In this document: in pieces, positions 16,580 to 24,972 of the stretch
Numbering within the stretch: position 1 is the stretch's first letter
Layout: each line of letters starts with the position of its first letter
NCBI RefSeq assembly: GCF_035989885.1
Contig: NZ_CP108518.1
Location: 5,819,001 to 5,883,000 of the forward strand
Length of the DNA stretch: 64,000 nucleotides
From: Streptomyces sp. NBC_01232
GTDB lineage: Bacteria; Actinomycetota; Actinomycetes; Streptomycetales; Streptomycetaceae
Direction of reading: 5' to 3'
Notes under the pieces: model-generated
Told to the model about the DNA's origin: nothing
Seen by the model: only the letters and a program-made list of their open reading frames with translations
Databases searched by the model: none
Position numbers and translations under genes: made by a program

Positions 16580-16768
16580 ATGAAGACGACGACGATGTTC
16601 CGCAACATAGCCAACCCCCGCCGCACGACCCTGGCGCACCTCAAGGACGCCGAGGACCTGCAGGCGGCCCCGGCCACCCCGGAGCACGCCGTCGAGCTGC
16701 CGACGCAGACCGCGAACCCGCGCCGCACCGTCCTGATGAACGTGCCGGTCGCCGCCGCCGCGGAGTAG
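16580..16768 (+). CDS. 62-residue peptide with internal ANPRRT repeat, function unknown
   Basis: A short, codon-biased ORF. The product begins MKTTTMFRNIANPRRTTL and ends ANPRRTVLMNVPVAAAAE. The motif ANPRRT(T/V)L occurs at residues 11-18 and 45-52, joined by an acidic/Ala-Pro linker. It is soluble, with no signal peptide, no transmembrane segment and no Cys. It lies divergent from cvnA copy B and 96 bases before an FAH-gltX operon. A GAGGAC 13 bases upstream is a weak ribosome site; a GTG further upstream is an alternative start. The repeat suggests two copies of a binding or processing motif. I cannot name a family. Confidence 0.65.
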   Translation: MKTTTMFRNIANPRRTTLAHLKDAEDLQAAPATPEHAVELPTQTANPRRTVLMNVPVAAAAE

Positions 16769-16864
16769 CCACCCCGCAAAGGAACGTGAAGCGCCGCTGC
16801 CCGCCGCGTTAGCCTGGGGTCGCAGACTCCGGCAGGCGGAAATACAGAGGGGCAGACGCAACAC

Positions 16865-17653
16865 GTGCGCATCGCCAGGTTCTCGATCGACGGCAACGTC
16901 GCGTTCGGCGCGGTCGAGGGCGACGGCGCCCCCGGCGACGATTCGACGCTCGTGCTCGACATCATCAAGGGCATCCCTTTCACGGACTTCGAGCTCTCGG
17001 GCACGAAGGTCCCGCTGAGCAAGGTCCGGCTGCTGCCGCCCGTGCTCCCGAACAAGGTCGTGGCCATCGGCCGCAACTACGCGGAGCACGCGGCGGAGCT
17101 GGGCAACGAGGTCCCGGACGCCCCGATCACCTTCTTCAAGCCCTCCACCTCCGTGGTGGGCCCGGGCGATCCGATCACCTACCCCTCCTTCTCCCAGGAC
17201 CTCCACCACGAGGCGGAGCTCGCCGTGGTCATCGGCCGTATGTGCCGCGAGGTCCCCAAGGAGCGCGTCAAGGACGTCATCCTCGGCTACACCTGCGCCA
17301 ACGACGTCACCGCCCGAGACGTCCAGCAGCGCGAGAAGCAGTGGGCCCGGGCCAAGGGCTTCGACAGCGCCTGCCCCCTCGGCCCCTGGATCGAGACCGA
17401 CCTGGACCCGAGCGACCTGACCATCCAGTGCACGGTCAACGGCGAACAGCGCCAGCTCGGCCGCACCAGTGACATGGTCCGCTCCATCGAGGACCTGATC
17501 GTCCACATCTCCGAGGCCATGACGCTGCTCCCCGGCGACGTCATCCTCACGGGGACCCCGGCCGGAGTCGGCCCCCTCAACGTCGGCGACGAGGTCGCCG
17601 TCACCATCGAAGGCATCGGCACTCTCACCAACAAGGTGATCAAGCGTGGCTAA
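16865..17653 (+). CDS. Fumarylacetoacetate hydrolase family protein
   Basis: 262 residues, full length for the FAH/2-hydroxyhepta-2,4-diene-1,7-dioate isomerase group. The N-terminal domain leads into the catalytic barrel with [16 protein letters not shown], the metal-ligand segment [11 protein letters not shown] (two acidic ligands, about residues 114-123), ANDVTARD (third Asp) and [15 protein letters not shown]. These enzymes cleave or decarboxylate beta-diketo acids or tautomerise oxaloacetate with Mg; the substrate cannot be read from sequence. GTG start behind GAGGGG. Its end overlaps the gltX start by 8 bases, so the two are translated as a coupled pair. Confidence 0.88.
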   Translation: MRIARFSIDGNVAFGAVEGDGAPGDDSTLVLDIIKGIPFTDFELSGTKVPLSKVRLLPPVLPNKVVAIGRNYAEHAAELGNEVPDAPITFFKPSTSVVGPGDPITYPSFSQDLHHEAELAVVIGRMCREVPKERVKDVILGYTCANDVTARDVQQREKQWARAKGFDSACPLGPWIETDLDPSDLTIQCTVNGEQRQLGRTSDMVRSIEDLIVHISEAMTLLPGDVILTGTPAGVGPLNVGDEVAVTIEGIGTLTNKVIKRG

Positions 17654-19121
17654 CGCGAACGTCCGCGTACGTTTCTGTCCCTCCCCGACCGGCAACCCCC
17701 ACGTGGGCCTGGTCAGGACCGCCCTCTTCAACTGGGCGTTCGCCCGCCACCACGGCGGTACGTTCGTCTTCCGCATCGAGGACACCGACGCGGCCCGCGA
17801 CTCCGAGGAGTCGTACGACCAGCTGCTCGACTCGCTGCGCTGGCTCGGCTTCACCTGGGACGAGGGCCCCGAGGTCGGCGGCCCGCACGCCCCGTACCGG
17901 CAGTCCGAGCGCATGGACATCTACGCGGACGTCGCCCAGCGGCTGCGCGACGGCGGCTACGCGTACGACTGCTACTGCTCGACCGAGGAGCTGGACGCCC
18001 GCCGCGCCGCCGCCCGCGCCGCCGGCAAGCCCTCCGGCTACGACGGCCACTGCCGCGACCTGACCCAGGTCCAGCTGGAGGCCTTCCAGGGCGAGCACCG
18101 CCCCTCGATCGTGCGCTTCCGGATGCCCGACGAGCCGATCACCTTCACCGACCTGGTCCGCGGCGAGCTGACCTTCACCCCGGAGAACGTGCCGGACTTC
18201 GGCATCCTGCGGGCGAACGGCGCGCCGCTCTACACCCTGGTCAACCCGGTCGACGACGCGCTGATGCAGATCACGCACGTGCTGCGCGGCGAGGACCTGC
18301 TGTCCTCCACGCCCCGGCAGATCGCGCTCTACAAGGCGCTGATGGAGATCGGCGTCGCCACCGACATCCCCCGCTTCGGCCACCTGCCGTACGTGATGGG
18401 CGAGGGCAACAAGAAGCTCTCCAAGCGCGACCCCGAGTCCTCGCTCAACCTGTACCGCGAGCGCGGCTTCCTCCCCGAGGGCCTGCTGAACTACCTCTCG
18501 CTCCTCGGCTGGTCCTTCTCCAAGGACCAGGACGTCTTCTCGATCGAGGAGATGGTGTCGAAGTTCGACATCGACGGCGTGAACGCCAACCCGGCCCGCT
18601 TCGACCTGAAGAAGGCCGAGTCCATCAACGGCGACCACATCCGCCTGCTGGACCCGAAGGCCTTCGCGGACGCCTGCGCCCCGTGGCTGCAGGCCCCGCA
18701 CGCCAACTGGGCCGCCGAGGACTTCGACGCCGAGGCCTGGGCGCGGATCGCCCCGTACGCCCAGACCCGCGTGACCGTCCTGTCGGACATCACGGCCAAC
18801 GTCGACTTCCTGTTCCTCAAGGAGCCGGTGGAGGACCAGGCCTCGTGGGACAAGGCGATGAAGGGCGAGCCGGCCGCGCTGCTCACCACGGCGCGCGCCA
18901 ACCTGGAGTCCGCGGACTGGTCGGACCCCGAGTCCCTCAAGCAGGCCGTCCTGACCGCCGGTGAGGCCCACGGCCTCAAGCTCGGCAAGGCCCAGGCGCC
19001 CGTCCGCGTGGCCGTCACCGGCCGCACCGTCGGCCTGCCGCTCTTCGAGTCCCTGGAGATCCTGGGCAAGGAGCGCTCGCTGGCCCGCATCGACGCCGCG
19101 CTGGCCAGGCTCGCCGCCTAG
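17646..19121 (+). CDS. gltX: Glutamyl-tRNA synthetase
   Basis: 491 residues, a class I aminoacyl-tRNA synthetase. The HIGH-type motif is [12 protein letters not shown] at residues 9-20 and the KMSKS-type motif is KKLSKRD near 255. [13 protein letters not shown] and [12 protein letters not shown] are further family signatures. It charges tRNA-Glu. In Streptomyces, which lacks glutaminyl-tRNA synthetase, it is expected also to mischarge tRNA-Gln for GatCAB to amidate. Five tRNA-Gln/Glu genes lie 1.8 kb downstream, an apt neighbour. It ends with a strong hairpin. Confidence 0.96.
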   Translation: MANANVRVRFCPSPTGNPHVGLVRTALFNWAFARHHGGTFVFRIEDTDAARDSEESYDQLLDSLRWLGFTWDEGPEVGGPHAPYRQSERMDIYADVAQRLRDGGYAYDCYCSTEELDARRAAARAAGKPSGYDGHCRDLTQVQLEAFQGEHRPSIVRFRMPDEPITFTDLVRGELTFTPENVPDFGILRANGAPLYTLVNPVDDALMQITHVLRGEDLLSSTPRQIALYKALMEIGVATDIPRFGHLPYVMGEGNKKLSKRDPESSLNLYRERGFLPEGLLNYLSLLGWSFSKDQDVFSIEEMVSKFDIDGVNANPARFDLKKAESINGDHIRLLDPKAFADACAPWLQAPHANWAAEDFDAEAWARIAPYAQTRVTVLSDITANVDFLFLKEPVEDQASWDKAMKGEPAALLTTARANLESADWSDPESLKQAVLTAGEAHGLKLGKAQAPVRVAVTGRTVGLPLFESLEILGKERSLARIDAALARLAA

Positions 19122-19139
19122 CCGCTCCCGTACGAGGAC

Positions 19140-19181
19140 CAGGCCCGGACCCCGAGGCAGTCGCCAGGGGGTCCGGGCCTG
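19140..19181 (+). terminator. Terminator after gltX
   Basis: 14-bp perfect stem (CAGGCCCGGACCCC with its complement) and a 14-base loop, 18 bases after the stop. Confidence 0.88.
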
Positions 19182-19214
19182 AGTTCTGTGGCGGCGAGGA
19201 CGAGGCGAGGGGGA

Positions 19215-19732
19215 TCAGCCCTCCGTGAGGACGGCCCGGGCCGCGGCGATCCTCTTCCGGGACAGCTCGCGCAGCTCATCGAGCACCGTGGCCTCCGCCG
19301 TGATCATCGACTGCCGGAAACACCGCCCGGTCCTGACAGCTCTGGGGAAATCAAGAATCGACCGGCCGAGGCGGCCTTCTTTGGGGATCGACTCTCCGTC
19401 GTATTCGAGCGGCCCGTTTTTCCTTCCGAACCCCGCCTGCCGTACAGCACGGATATCTCTTCCTTGCCGAGCTGCGCCTGCGCCGAGGGCTGCGATATCG
19501 GGAGGCGATATCGGGAGGCGAGGCCGGGGCCCGCGGCGGCGCGCTCGGGCGGCCGGTGGGCGAGCGAACAGCCGGCCGTGCACTTCTTCGCCAGCACGTG
19601 CTCGGCGGCCCGGGGCGGCCTCGCGCCGGCGCCGGCAGGTCGCGCTGCGGCGTCCCCGGGCGCTCCCTGCGCCGAGCATCCGGCCGGAACGAACGCGGCA
19701 AGCACGGCAGTTGCCACTCGTCTCGTCGTCAT
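19215..19732 (-). pseudogene. Probable decayed lipoprotein gene
   Basis: On the minus strand the 5' end reads MTTRRVATAVLAAFVPAGCS, a good lipoprotein signal with a Cys at residue 19. The 3' end, in a different frame, reads SMITAEATVLDELRELSRKR and AAARAVLTEG before a stop, with strong Streptomyces codon bias. No single frame joins the two ends. Between them lie a 13-base tandem duplication (19492-19517), which shifts the frame, and a stretch of poorer codon use. The simplest reading is an exported protein gene broken by several lesions. The family is unrecognised. Chance ORFs in GC-rich DNA are the alternative. Confidence 0.35.
19492..19517. repeat. 13-base tandem duplication
   Basis: GCGATATCGGGAG occurs twice without spacer. 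Being 13 bases long it would shift any reading frame passing through it. It sits in the middle of the decayed lipoprotein candidate. Confidence 0.85.
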
Positions 19733-20067
19733 TCCTCCCGTGCGGGCCCCGCGCGCGGGGCTGTGGTGCGCTGGGGGAGTGACGGCTCGCGTCACAGGCA
19801 CCGGAGAAGCCGCTGCTGAAGAAGACCGTGGCTCTCTGCATGCTGCCGCTGCAGAAGGAGGCGGCGTTGTTCATGACCGGCTGGTCGTATCCGGCCTTAC
19901 CGGGTTCCGGATACCTGTAGCCGGCGAGGCTGGATAATCTCGCCCTCCCGGCCGTTCGTGCCGGTGAAGCCGGTAGCTGTTGCACCGGATGCCATGGCAA
20001 TGGAGCCTTGAATTCCGTTTTCCCTGTCCGGGGGACATGTTCCGCAGGGGTTTTGCATACTTGGGGC
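19733..20067. other. Non-coding stretch before HAD gene
   Basis: 335 bases with no convincing gene on either strand; base composition is lower in GC than the neighbours. Just before the HAD start the sequence CATACT, six bases from the ATG, could be a -10 box of a leaderless promoter. Confidence 0.4.
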
Positions 20068-20796
20068 ATGGTCATCCGAGCGGTTCTCTGGGACATCGAC
20101 GACACCCTCTTCGACTACACAGGGGCCGATGCCGCCGGGCTGGCGCGGCAGCTGGAGGCCGAGCGTCTCGTCGGCCGGTACGGGACCCCCGCGCAGGCGC
20201 TCGCGCTGTGGAGGCAGATCACCGACCGGCACTGGGCCCGCTTCGCGGCGGGCGAGGGCACCTTCCAGGGGCAGCGCCAGGAGCGGGTGCGGGAGTTCCT
20301 GGAGCGGCCCGGGATGACCGCGGACGAGGCGGACGCCTGGTTCGACAGTTACGTGGACCACTACAAGGCGGCCTGGACCGTCTTCCCCGACGTGGTGCCC
20401 GCCCTCGACGCCCTCGCGGCCGGCTACCGGCACGGGGTGCTCACCAACTCCTCCACCGCCAACCAGGACCCGAAGCTGCGCCACCTCGGGCTGCGCGACC
20501 GCTTCGAGGTGCTGGTCTGCGCCGTGGAGCTCGGGTTCAGCAAGCCCGCAGCGGAGGCCTTCCTCGCCGCGTGCGCGGCGATGGGGCTCGCCCCCGCCGA
20601 GGTGGCGTACGTGGGTGACCAGCCGGAGATCGACGCACGGGGAGCCCGCGACGCCGGGCTGCTGGCCGTCTGGCTCGACCGCGACGGAGACCGTGGCCCC
20701 GGTCCCGACGGCATACACCGCATCGAGGGCCTTGACCAGCTCCCCGAGCTGTTGGCGGGGGATACCCGTTTTGGAGCACGGTCAGGCATCCGGTAA
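20068..20796 (+). CDS. HAD-superfamily hydrolase
   Basis: 242 residues. HAD motif I is VLWDIDDTLFDYTGAD (nucleophile and acid Asp at the start of the protein), motif II LTNSST, motif III the Lys in FSKPAAEAF, and motif IV YVGDQPEIDARGARDAG. A helical cap sits between motifs I and II, as in subfamily I phosphatases and haloacid dehalogenases. It is probably a small-metabolite phosphatase; substrate unknown. The ATG fits motif I at the N-terminus. No clear ribosome site precedes it and a -10-like CATACT lies six bases upstream, so the mRNA may be leaderless. Confidence 0.85.
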   Translation: MVIRAVLWDIDDTLFDYTGADAAGLARQLEAERLVGRYGTPAQALALWRQITDRHWARFAAGEGTFQGQRQERVREFLERPGMTADEADAWFDSYVDHYKAAWTVFPDVVPALDALAAGYRHGVLTNSSTANQDPKLRHLGLRDRFEVLVCAVELGFSKPAAEAFLAACAAMGLAPAEVAYVGDQPEIDARGARDAGLLAVWLDRDGDRGPGPDGIHRIEGLDQLPELLAGDTRFGARSGIR

Positions 20797-20799
20797 TGT
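20771..20799 (+). promoter_or_regulatory. Candidate promoter of tRNA cluster
   Basis: TTGGAG and TAATGT separated by 17 bases, lying across the end of the HAD gene and about 80 bases before the first tRNA. Good match to a housekeeping sigma promoter for an A/T-poor genome. Confidence 0.45.
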
Positions 20800-20882
20800 T
20801 CTTTCTGCGCCGCCGGAGCGGGCCGAAAGGCCGGACGGAGGCGCCACCCGAAGAAAAGACCCCGCAAGGGGTTGACTTTTGG

Positions 20883-20954
20883 TGGGGTATAGTGTAATTG
20901 GCAACACGAGGGTTTCTGGTTCCCTTATTCTAGGTTCGAGTCCTGGTACCCCAG
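20883..20954 (+). tRNA. tRNA-Gln (CTG), first copy
   Basis: 72 bases. Acceptor TGGGGTA pairs with TACCCCA, discriminator G, and the T arm contains GGTTCGAGTCC. The anticodon loop TTCTGGT gives CTG; the last anticodon-stem pair is T-T. CCA is not encoded. The U1-A72 pair is typical of tRNA-Gln. Confidence 0.95.
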
Positions 20955-20981
20955 CGCAGTGCAGCAGTAACGCAGTGCTTT

Positions 20982-21054
20982 GCCCCCGTTGTGTAGCGGC
21001 CTAGCACGCCGCCCTCTCAAGGCGGTAGCGCCGGTTCGAATCCGGTCGGGGGTA
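20982..21054 (+). tRNA. tRNA-Glu (CTC), first copy
   Basis: 73 bases. Anticodon stem CCGCC/GGCGG encloses loop CTCTCAA, anticodon CTC. T arm CCGGTTCGAATCCGG. Acceptor GCCCCCG/CGGGGGT with a G-T first pair, discriminator A. CCA is not encoded. Confidence 0.95.
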
Positions 21055-21115
21055 CAGATCCTTCCCGCGAGATCTCCAGGGTCGCACCCGGACGTCTTGA
21101 TGCAGGATCGCTAGG

Positions 21116-21188
21116 GCCCCCGTTGTGTAGCGGCCTAGCACGCCGCCCTCTCAAGGCGGTAGCGCCGGTTCGAATCCGGTCGGGGGTA
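21116..21188 (+). tRNA. tRNA-Glu (CTC), second copy
   Basis: Identical in sequence to the first tRNA-Glu in this cluster. The 61-base spacer before it is unrelated to the other spacers. A DasR-site-like palindrome begins 8 bases after its end. Confidence 0.95.
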
Positions 21189-21195
21189 CTGTTGG

Positions 21196-21211
21196 TCTGG
21201 TCTAGACCACT
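21196..21211. promoter_or_regulatory. DasR-responsive-element-like palindrome between tRNA genes
   Basis: TCTGGTCTAGACCACT contains the perfect 12-base palindrome TGGTCTAGACCA. It agrees closely with the known Streptomyces dre consensus for the GntR-family regulator DasR, A(C/G)TGGTCTAGACCA(C/G)T, failing only at the first base. It ends one base before tRNA-Gln copy 2. DasR responds to glucosamine-6-phosphate. Binding here is inferred. Confidence 0.6.
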
Positions 21212-21212
21212 T

Positions 21213-21284
21213 TGGGCTATAGTGTAATTGGCAACACGAGGGTTTCTGGTTCCCTTATTCTAGGTTCGAGTCCTGGTAGCCCAG
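21213..21284 (+). tRNA. tRNA-Gln (CTG), second copy
   Basis: 72 bases, same as the first tRNA-Gln except for one compensated acceptor pair: TGGGCTA/TAGCCCA instead of TGGGGTA/TACCCCA (position 5 G-C becomes C-G). Anticodon CTG. Confidence 0.95.
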
Positions 21285-21307
21285 CGCAGTAACAGCAGCA
21301 CCAGCTA

Positions 21308-21380
21308 GCCCCCGTTGTGTAGCGGCCTAGCACGCCGCCCTCTCAAGGCGGTAGCGCCGGTTCGAATCCGGTCGGGGGTA
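21308..21380 (+). tRNA. tRNA-Glu (CTC), third copy
   Basis: Third identical tRNA-Glu (CTC). It is the last gene of the cluster and is followed by a strong hairpin seven bases later. Confidence 0.95.
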
Positions 21381-21386
21381 CGCATC

Positions 21387-21423
21387 GAAGAGGCCCTCCG
21401 CGTTCATCGCGGAGGGCCTCTTC
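21387..21423 (+). terminator. Terminator of tRNA cluster
   Basis: Perfect 16-bp stem (GAAGAGGCCCTCCGCG and complement) with loop TTCAT. Confidence 0.9.
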
Positions 21424-21540
21424 GCGTTGTACCGGCGTCGCGCCGGCGCGGAGACAAGTACGGGCCCGGAGGCGCGTGTTAGGACGTGTGCGGCGTCGTA
21501 CGCGCCCCCGGACCCGGGGGTGAACAGATGGAGTGGGGCG

Positions 21541-22257
21541 TCAGCCGGAGCGGCGCAGCGCCTCCGTGAGCCGTGCGGCCGCGTCGATGACGGCCTGGGC
21601 GTGCATCCGCCCGGGGTGGCGGGTCAGCCGCTCGATCGGTCCGGAGACCGATACGGAGGCCACCACGCGGTTCGAGGGCCCGCGCACCGGCGCCGAGACG
21701 GAGGCCACACCGGGCTCCCGCTCGCCGATCGACTGCGCCCAGCCGCGGCGCCGTACGCCCGAGAGGGCCGTCGCCGTGAAGCGCGCGCCCTGAAGACCGC
21801 GGTGGAGCCGCTCGGGCTCCTCCCAGGCCATCAGGATCTGCGCTGCCGAACCGGCCTTCATCGGGAGCGTCGAGCCCACCGGGACGGTGTCCCGAAGGCC
21901 CGAAAGCCGCTCCGCGGCCGCCACGCAGATGCGCATGTCTCCCTGACGGCGGTAGAGCTGCGCGCTCTCTCCCGTCACGTCACGGAGGTGGGTGAGTACC
22001 GGTCCCGCCGTGGCCAGCAGACGGTCCTCGCCGGCCGCGGCGGCGAGCTCCGCCAGCCGCGGTCCGAGTATGAACCGGCCCTGCATGTCCCTCGCCACCA
22101 TCCGGTGGTGTTCCAGTGCCACGGCAAGGCGATGTGCCGTGGGTCGTGCGAGCCCTGTCGCCGCGACCAGCCCGGCGAGGGTGGCCGGACCGGACTCCAG
22201 TGCGCTCAGTACCAGAGCTGCCTTGTCGAGAACGCCGACGCCGCTAGAGTTGTCCAT
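21541..22257 (-). CDS. ndgR: IclR-family regulator NdgR
   Basis: 238 residues, starting MDNSSGVGVLDKAALVLSAL. The N-terminal winged helix-turn-helix is ATLAGLVAATGLARPTAHRL; the C-terminal IclR effector domain has MRICVAAAERLSGLRDTVPVG and GEREPGVASVSAPVRG. The sequence and the divergent position beside leuCD identify it as NdgR, known in Streptomyces as a regulator of leucine and methionine/cysteine biosynthesis, quorum-linked metabolism and antibiotic production. The ATG start was chosen because the conserved family N-terminus begins here; the upstream extension runs into the leuC promoter. Confidence 0.92.
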   Translation of the reverse strand: MDNSSGVGVLDKAALVLSALESGPATLAGLVAATGLARPTAHRLAVALEHHRMVARDMQGRFILGPRLAELAAAAGEDRLLATAGPVLTHLRDVTGESAQLYRRQGDMRICVAAAERLSGLRDTVPVGSTLPMKAGSAAQILMAWEEPERLHRGLQGARFTATALSGVRRRGWAQSIGEREPGVASVSAPVRGPSNRVVASVSVSGPIERLTRHPGRMHAQAVIDAAARLTEALRRSG

Positions 22258-22441
22258 GAAACGATATTCGCGTCTCACACTGTGAAACGCAAGTTCAATT
22301 TTTCCAAGAACCAGCGAGTCTGTATGTGCGGGTCCACGAACCACTGGGTCCGAGCCGTCGTCCGGGACGTGGGGTACGGACGATGCGGCGCACGAGATCT
22401 CTATGAAGCGCCGGCACAACCGGCCGGCCGGAGGGAAAGCG
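22258..22441. promoter_or_regulatory. ndgR-leuC divergent control region
   Basis: 184 bases between divergent starts. TCACA-C-TGTGA (22275-22285) is a palindrome embedded in TCTCACACTGTGAAACG about 20 bases upstream of ndgR, a likely NdgR operator since this regulator is known to bind the leuC promoter in relatives. The leuC start has GGAGGG 8 bases upstream. Confidence 0.55.
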
Positions 22442-23866
22442 ATGGGTAGGACACTCGCGGAGAAGGTCTGGGACGACCATGTCGTCCGGCGCGCCGAAGG
22501 CGAGCCCGACCTCCTCTTCATCGATCTGCACCTGCTGCACGAGGTGACCAGCCCGCAGGCCTTCGAAGGTCTGCGTCAGGCCGGCCGCAAGGTCCGACGC
22601 CTCGACCTCACCATCGCGACCGAGGACCACAACACCCCCACCCTCGACATCGACAAGCCGATCGCCGACCCGGTCTCCCGCGCCCAGCTGGAGACGCTGC
22701 GGGCGAACTGCGCCGAGTTCGGCGTCCGCCTGCACTCGCTGGGCGACGTCGAGCAGGGCGTCGTCCACGTCGTGGGACCGCAGCTGGGCCTGACCCAGCC
22801 CGGCACCACCGTGGTCTGCGGCGACTCGCACACCTCCACGCACGGCGCCTTCGGCGCGCTGGCCTTCGGCATCGGCACGAGCCAGGTCGAGCACGTACTG
22901 GCCACCCAGACCCTGCCGCTGGCCCGCCCGAAGACGATGGCCATCACCGTCACCGGCGAGCTGGCCGAGGGCGTCACGGCCAAGGACCTGATCCTGGCCA
23001 TCATCGCCAAGATCGGCACCGGCGGCGGCCAGGGCTACATCCTGGAGTACCGGGGCGAGGCCGTCGAGAAGCTGTCGATGGAAGCCCGCATGACCATCTG
23101 CAACATGTCGATCGAGGCCGGTGCCCGTGCGGGCATGATCGCCCCCGACCGGACCACCTTCGACTACCTGCAGGGACGCGACCACGCCCCCACGGGCGAG
23201 GACTGGGACGCCGCGGTCGCCTACTGGCAGACCCTGCGCACCGACGACGACGCGGTCTTCGACGCCGAGGTTGTCATCGACGCCACCACGCTGTCCCCGT
23301 TCGTCACCTGGGGCACCAACCCGGGCCAGGGCGCGCCGCTGTCGGCCAACGTCCCCGACCCGGCTTCGTACGAGGACGCTTCGGAGCGCCACGCCGCCGA
23401 AAAGGCCCTGGAGTACATGGGGTTGACCGCCGGGCAGCCGCTGCGCGACATCAAGGTCGACACCGTCTTCGTAGGTTCCTGCACCAACGGCCGCATCGAG
23501 GACCTGCGCGCCGTCGCCGGCATCATCGAGGGCCGCAAAGTCGCCGACGGCGTACGGATGCTGGTCGTCCCGGGTTCGGTCCGCGTCGCCCTGCAGGCCG
23601 TGGAAGAGGGCCTGGACAAGGTCTTCAAGGAAGCCGGCGCCGAATGGCGGCACGCGGGCTGTTCGATGTGCCTGGGCATGAACCCCGACCAACTGGCGCC
23701 CGGTGAACGCTCCGCGTCCACCTCCAACCGCAACTTCGAGGGCCGGCAGGGCAAGGGCGGACGCACCCACCTGGTCTCCCCGCAGGTGGCCGCCGCCACC
23801 GCGGTACTGGGCCATCTGGCCTCGCCCGCCGACCTGTCCGACGCCCACGCGACCGCCGGAGTCTGA
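22442..23866 (+). CDS. leuC: 3-isopropylmalate dehydratase large subunit
   Basis: 474 residues. Aconitase-family enzyme that, with LeuD, isomerises 2-isopropylmalate to 3-isopropylmalate in leucine synthesis. The [4Fe-4S] ligands are Cys347 ([11 protein letters not shown]), Cys407 and Cys410 ([13 protein letters not shown]). [21 protein letters not shown] and [20 protein letters not shown] are further signatures. The start is the ATG of [15 protein letters not shown], preceded by GGAGGG; an upstream in-frame ATG would add 13 basic residues and is less likely. leuD follows after 3 bases. Confidence 0.96.
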   Translation: MGRTLAEKVWDDHVVRRAEGEPDLLFIDLHLLHEVTSPQAFEGLRQAGRKVRRLDLTIATEDHNTPTLDIDKPIADPVSRAQLETLRANCAEFGVRLHSLGDVEQGVVHVVGPQLGLTQPGTTVVCGDSHTSTHGAFGALAFGIGTSQVEHVLATQTLPLARPKTMAITVTGELAEGVTAKDLILAIIAKIGTGGGQGYILEYRGEAVEKLSMEARMTICNMSIEAGARAGMIAPDRTTFDYLQGRDHAPTGEDWDAAVAYWQTLRTDDDAVFDAEVVIDATTLSPFVTWGTNPGQGAPLSANVPDPASYEDASERHAAEKALEYMGLTAGQPLRDIKVDTVFVGSCTNGRIEDLRAVAGIIEGRKVADGVRMLVVPGSVRVALQAVEEGLDKVFKEAGAEWRHAGCSMCLGMNPDQLAPGERSASTSNRNFEGRQGKGGRTHLVSPQVAAATAVLGHLASPADLSDAHATAGV

Positions 23867-23869
23867 ACC

Positions 23870-24463
23870 ATGGAAGCCTTCACCACCCACACCGGCCGGG
23901 CCGTCCCGCTGCGCCGCAGCAACGTCGACACCGACCAGATCATCCCGGCCCACTGGCTGAAGAAGATCACCCGCGACGGGTTCGAGGACGGGCTCTTCGA
24001 GGCCTGGCGCAAGGACCCGGAGTTCGTCACGAACCGTCCGGAGCGCGCCGGCGCGACCGTCCTGGTCGCCGGCCCCGACTTCGGTACCGGCTCCTCGCGC
24101 GAGCACGCCGTCTGGGCCCTGCAGAACTTCGGCTTCAAGACGGTCATCTCCTCCCGCTTTGCCGACATCTTCCGCGGAAACTCCCTGAAGAACGGTCTGC
24201 TGACCGTCGTCCTCCCGCAGGAGACCGTCGAGCGACTGTGGAAGCTGACCGAGGCCGACCCGACCGCCGAGATCACGGTCGACCTGGTCGACCGCCAGGT
24301 GCGAGCGGAAGGCGTCGTCGCGGAGTTCGAACTCGACGACAACGCCCGCTGGCGTCTGCTGGAGGGCCTGGACGACATCTCGCTCACCCTTCAGAACGAA
24401 GCGGACATCGCTACGTACGAAAGCGCCCGCCCGGCCTTCAAGCCGCGCACGATTCAGGTCTGA
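23870..24463 (+). CDS. leuD: 3-isopropylmalate dehydratase small subunit
   Basis: 197 residues, swivel domain of isopropylmalate isomerase. Motifs: [20 protein letters not shown] near the N-terminus, [18 protein letters not shown] (substrate-binding loop) and [15 protein letters not shown]. Coupled to leuC by a three-base gap. A 14-bp GC hairpin follows 50 bases downstream. Confidence 0.96.
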   Translation: MEAFTTHTGRAVPLRRSNVDTDQIIPAHWLKKITRDGFEDGLFEAWRKDPEFVTNRPERAGATVLVAGPDFGTGSSREHAVWALQNFGFKTVISSRFADIFRGNSLKNGLLTVVLPQETVERLWKLTEADPTAEITVDLVDRQVRAEGVVAEFELDDNARWRLLEGLDDISLTLQNEADIATYESARPAFKPRTIQV

Positions 24464-24513
24464 TTCCAGCCTGATCAGCGCTTATTCACCCTCGGGTGAT
24501 CACATCGACAACA

Positions 24514-24545
24514 CTGTGCCCCCCGCCCTCCGGCGGGGGGCACAG
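24514..24545 (+). terminator. Terminator after leuCD
   Basis: 14-bp perfect stem (CTGTGCCCCCCGCC and complement) with loop CTCC. Confidence 0.9.
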
Positions 24546-24600
24546 CCGTTTGTTGAGGCCCCGTGAGGCGACAACTCGCCCCAGATGGCACAATCTGTGC

Positions 24601-24828
24601 ATGGAACGCGACAGTCAACTCGAGCTCTACGAACTCGTCGCGGACCGGCTGAAAGAAGCACACACACGGGTGCGCTCACTGCAAGTCCCGGAGGGCGTAA
24701 GGATGGCGCTGTCCCGGAAGCTGTTGGTCGTCACGGCCGCGGCGAAGCATGATCTCGCCGATGCGGCAAGGCGCCTGGACAGGTTGATGAAGGACCTCGA
24801 CGAGGGTCGATTCCCTGAAGGCGACTGA
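24601..24828 (+). CDS. Small helical protein, function unknown
   Basis: 75 residues, starting MERDSQLELYELVADRLKEA and ending KDLDEGRFPEGD. Almost entirely predicted helix with many charged residues (coiled-coil-like heptads), no membrane segment. It lies alone between leuCD and hupS, a position I recall as conserved in Streptomyces. There is no clear ribosome site; CACAAT six bases upstream of the ATG could be a -10 box of a leaderless promoter. Possibly a nucleoid- or transcription-associated accessory protein given the neighbour, but that is only guesswork. Confidence 0.75.
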   Translation: MERDSQLELYELVADRLKEAHTRVRSLQVPEGVRMALSRKLLVVTAAAKHDLADAARRLDRLMKDLDEGRFPEGD

Positions 24829-24972
24829 TGCGAAGGAACTCCGTAACGGACTACAGCGTTGCGGCACTAGGGTGATTAGCCCGTTTCGTGTTTGATTTGC
24901 GGTATATATCCGCCTAACGTGCGAAATAAGCTTGAACACATTCGTTCTGGCGAAGTCTCCGAAGGGGAAGAC

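Noticed and set aside
20872..20893. TTGACT followed by TATAGT just before and inside tRNA-Gln
   Set aside because: Spacing is only 10 bases and TATAGT is part of the tRNA itself, so it cannot be the tRNA promoter.
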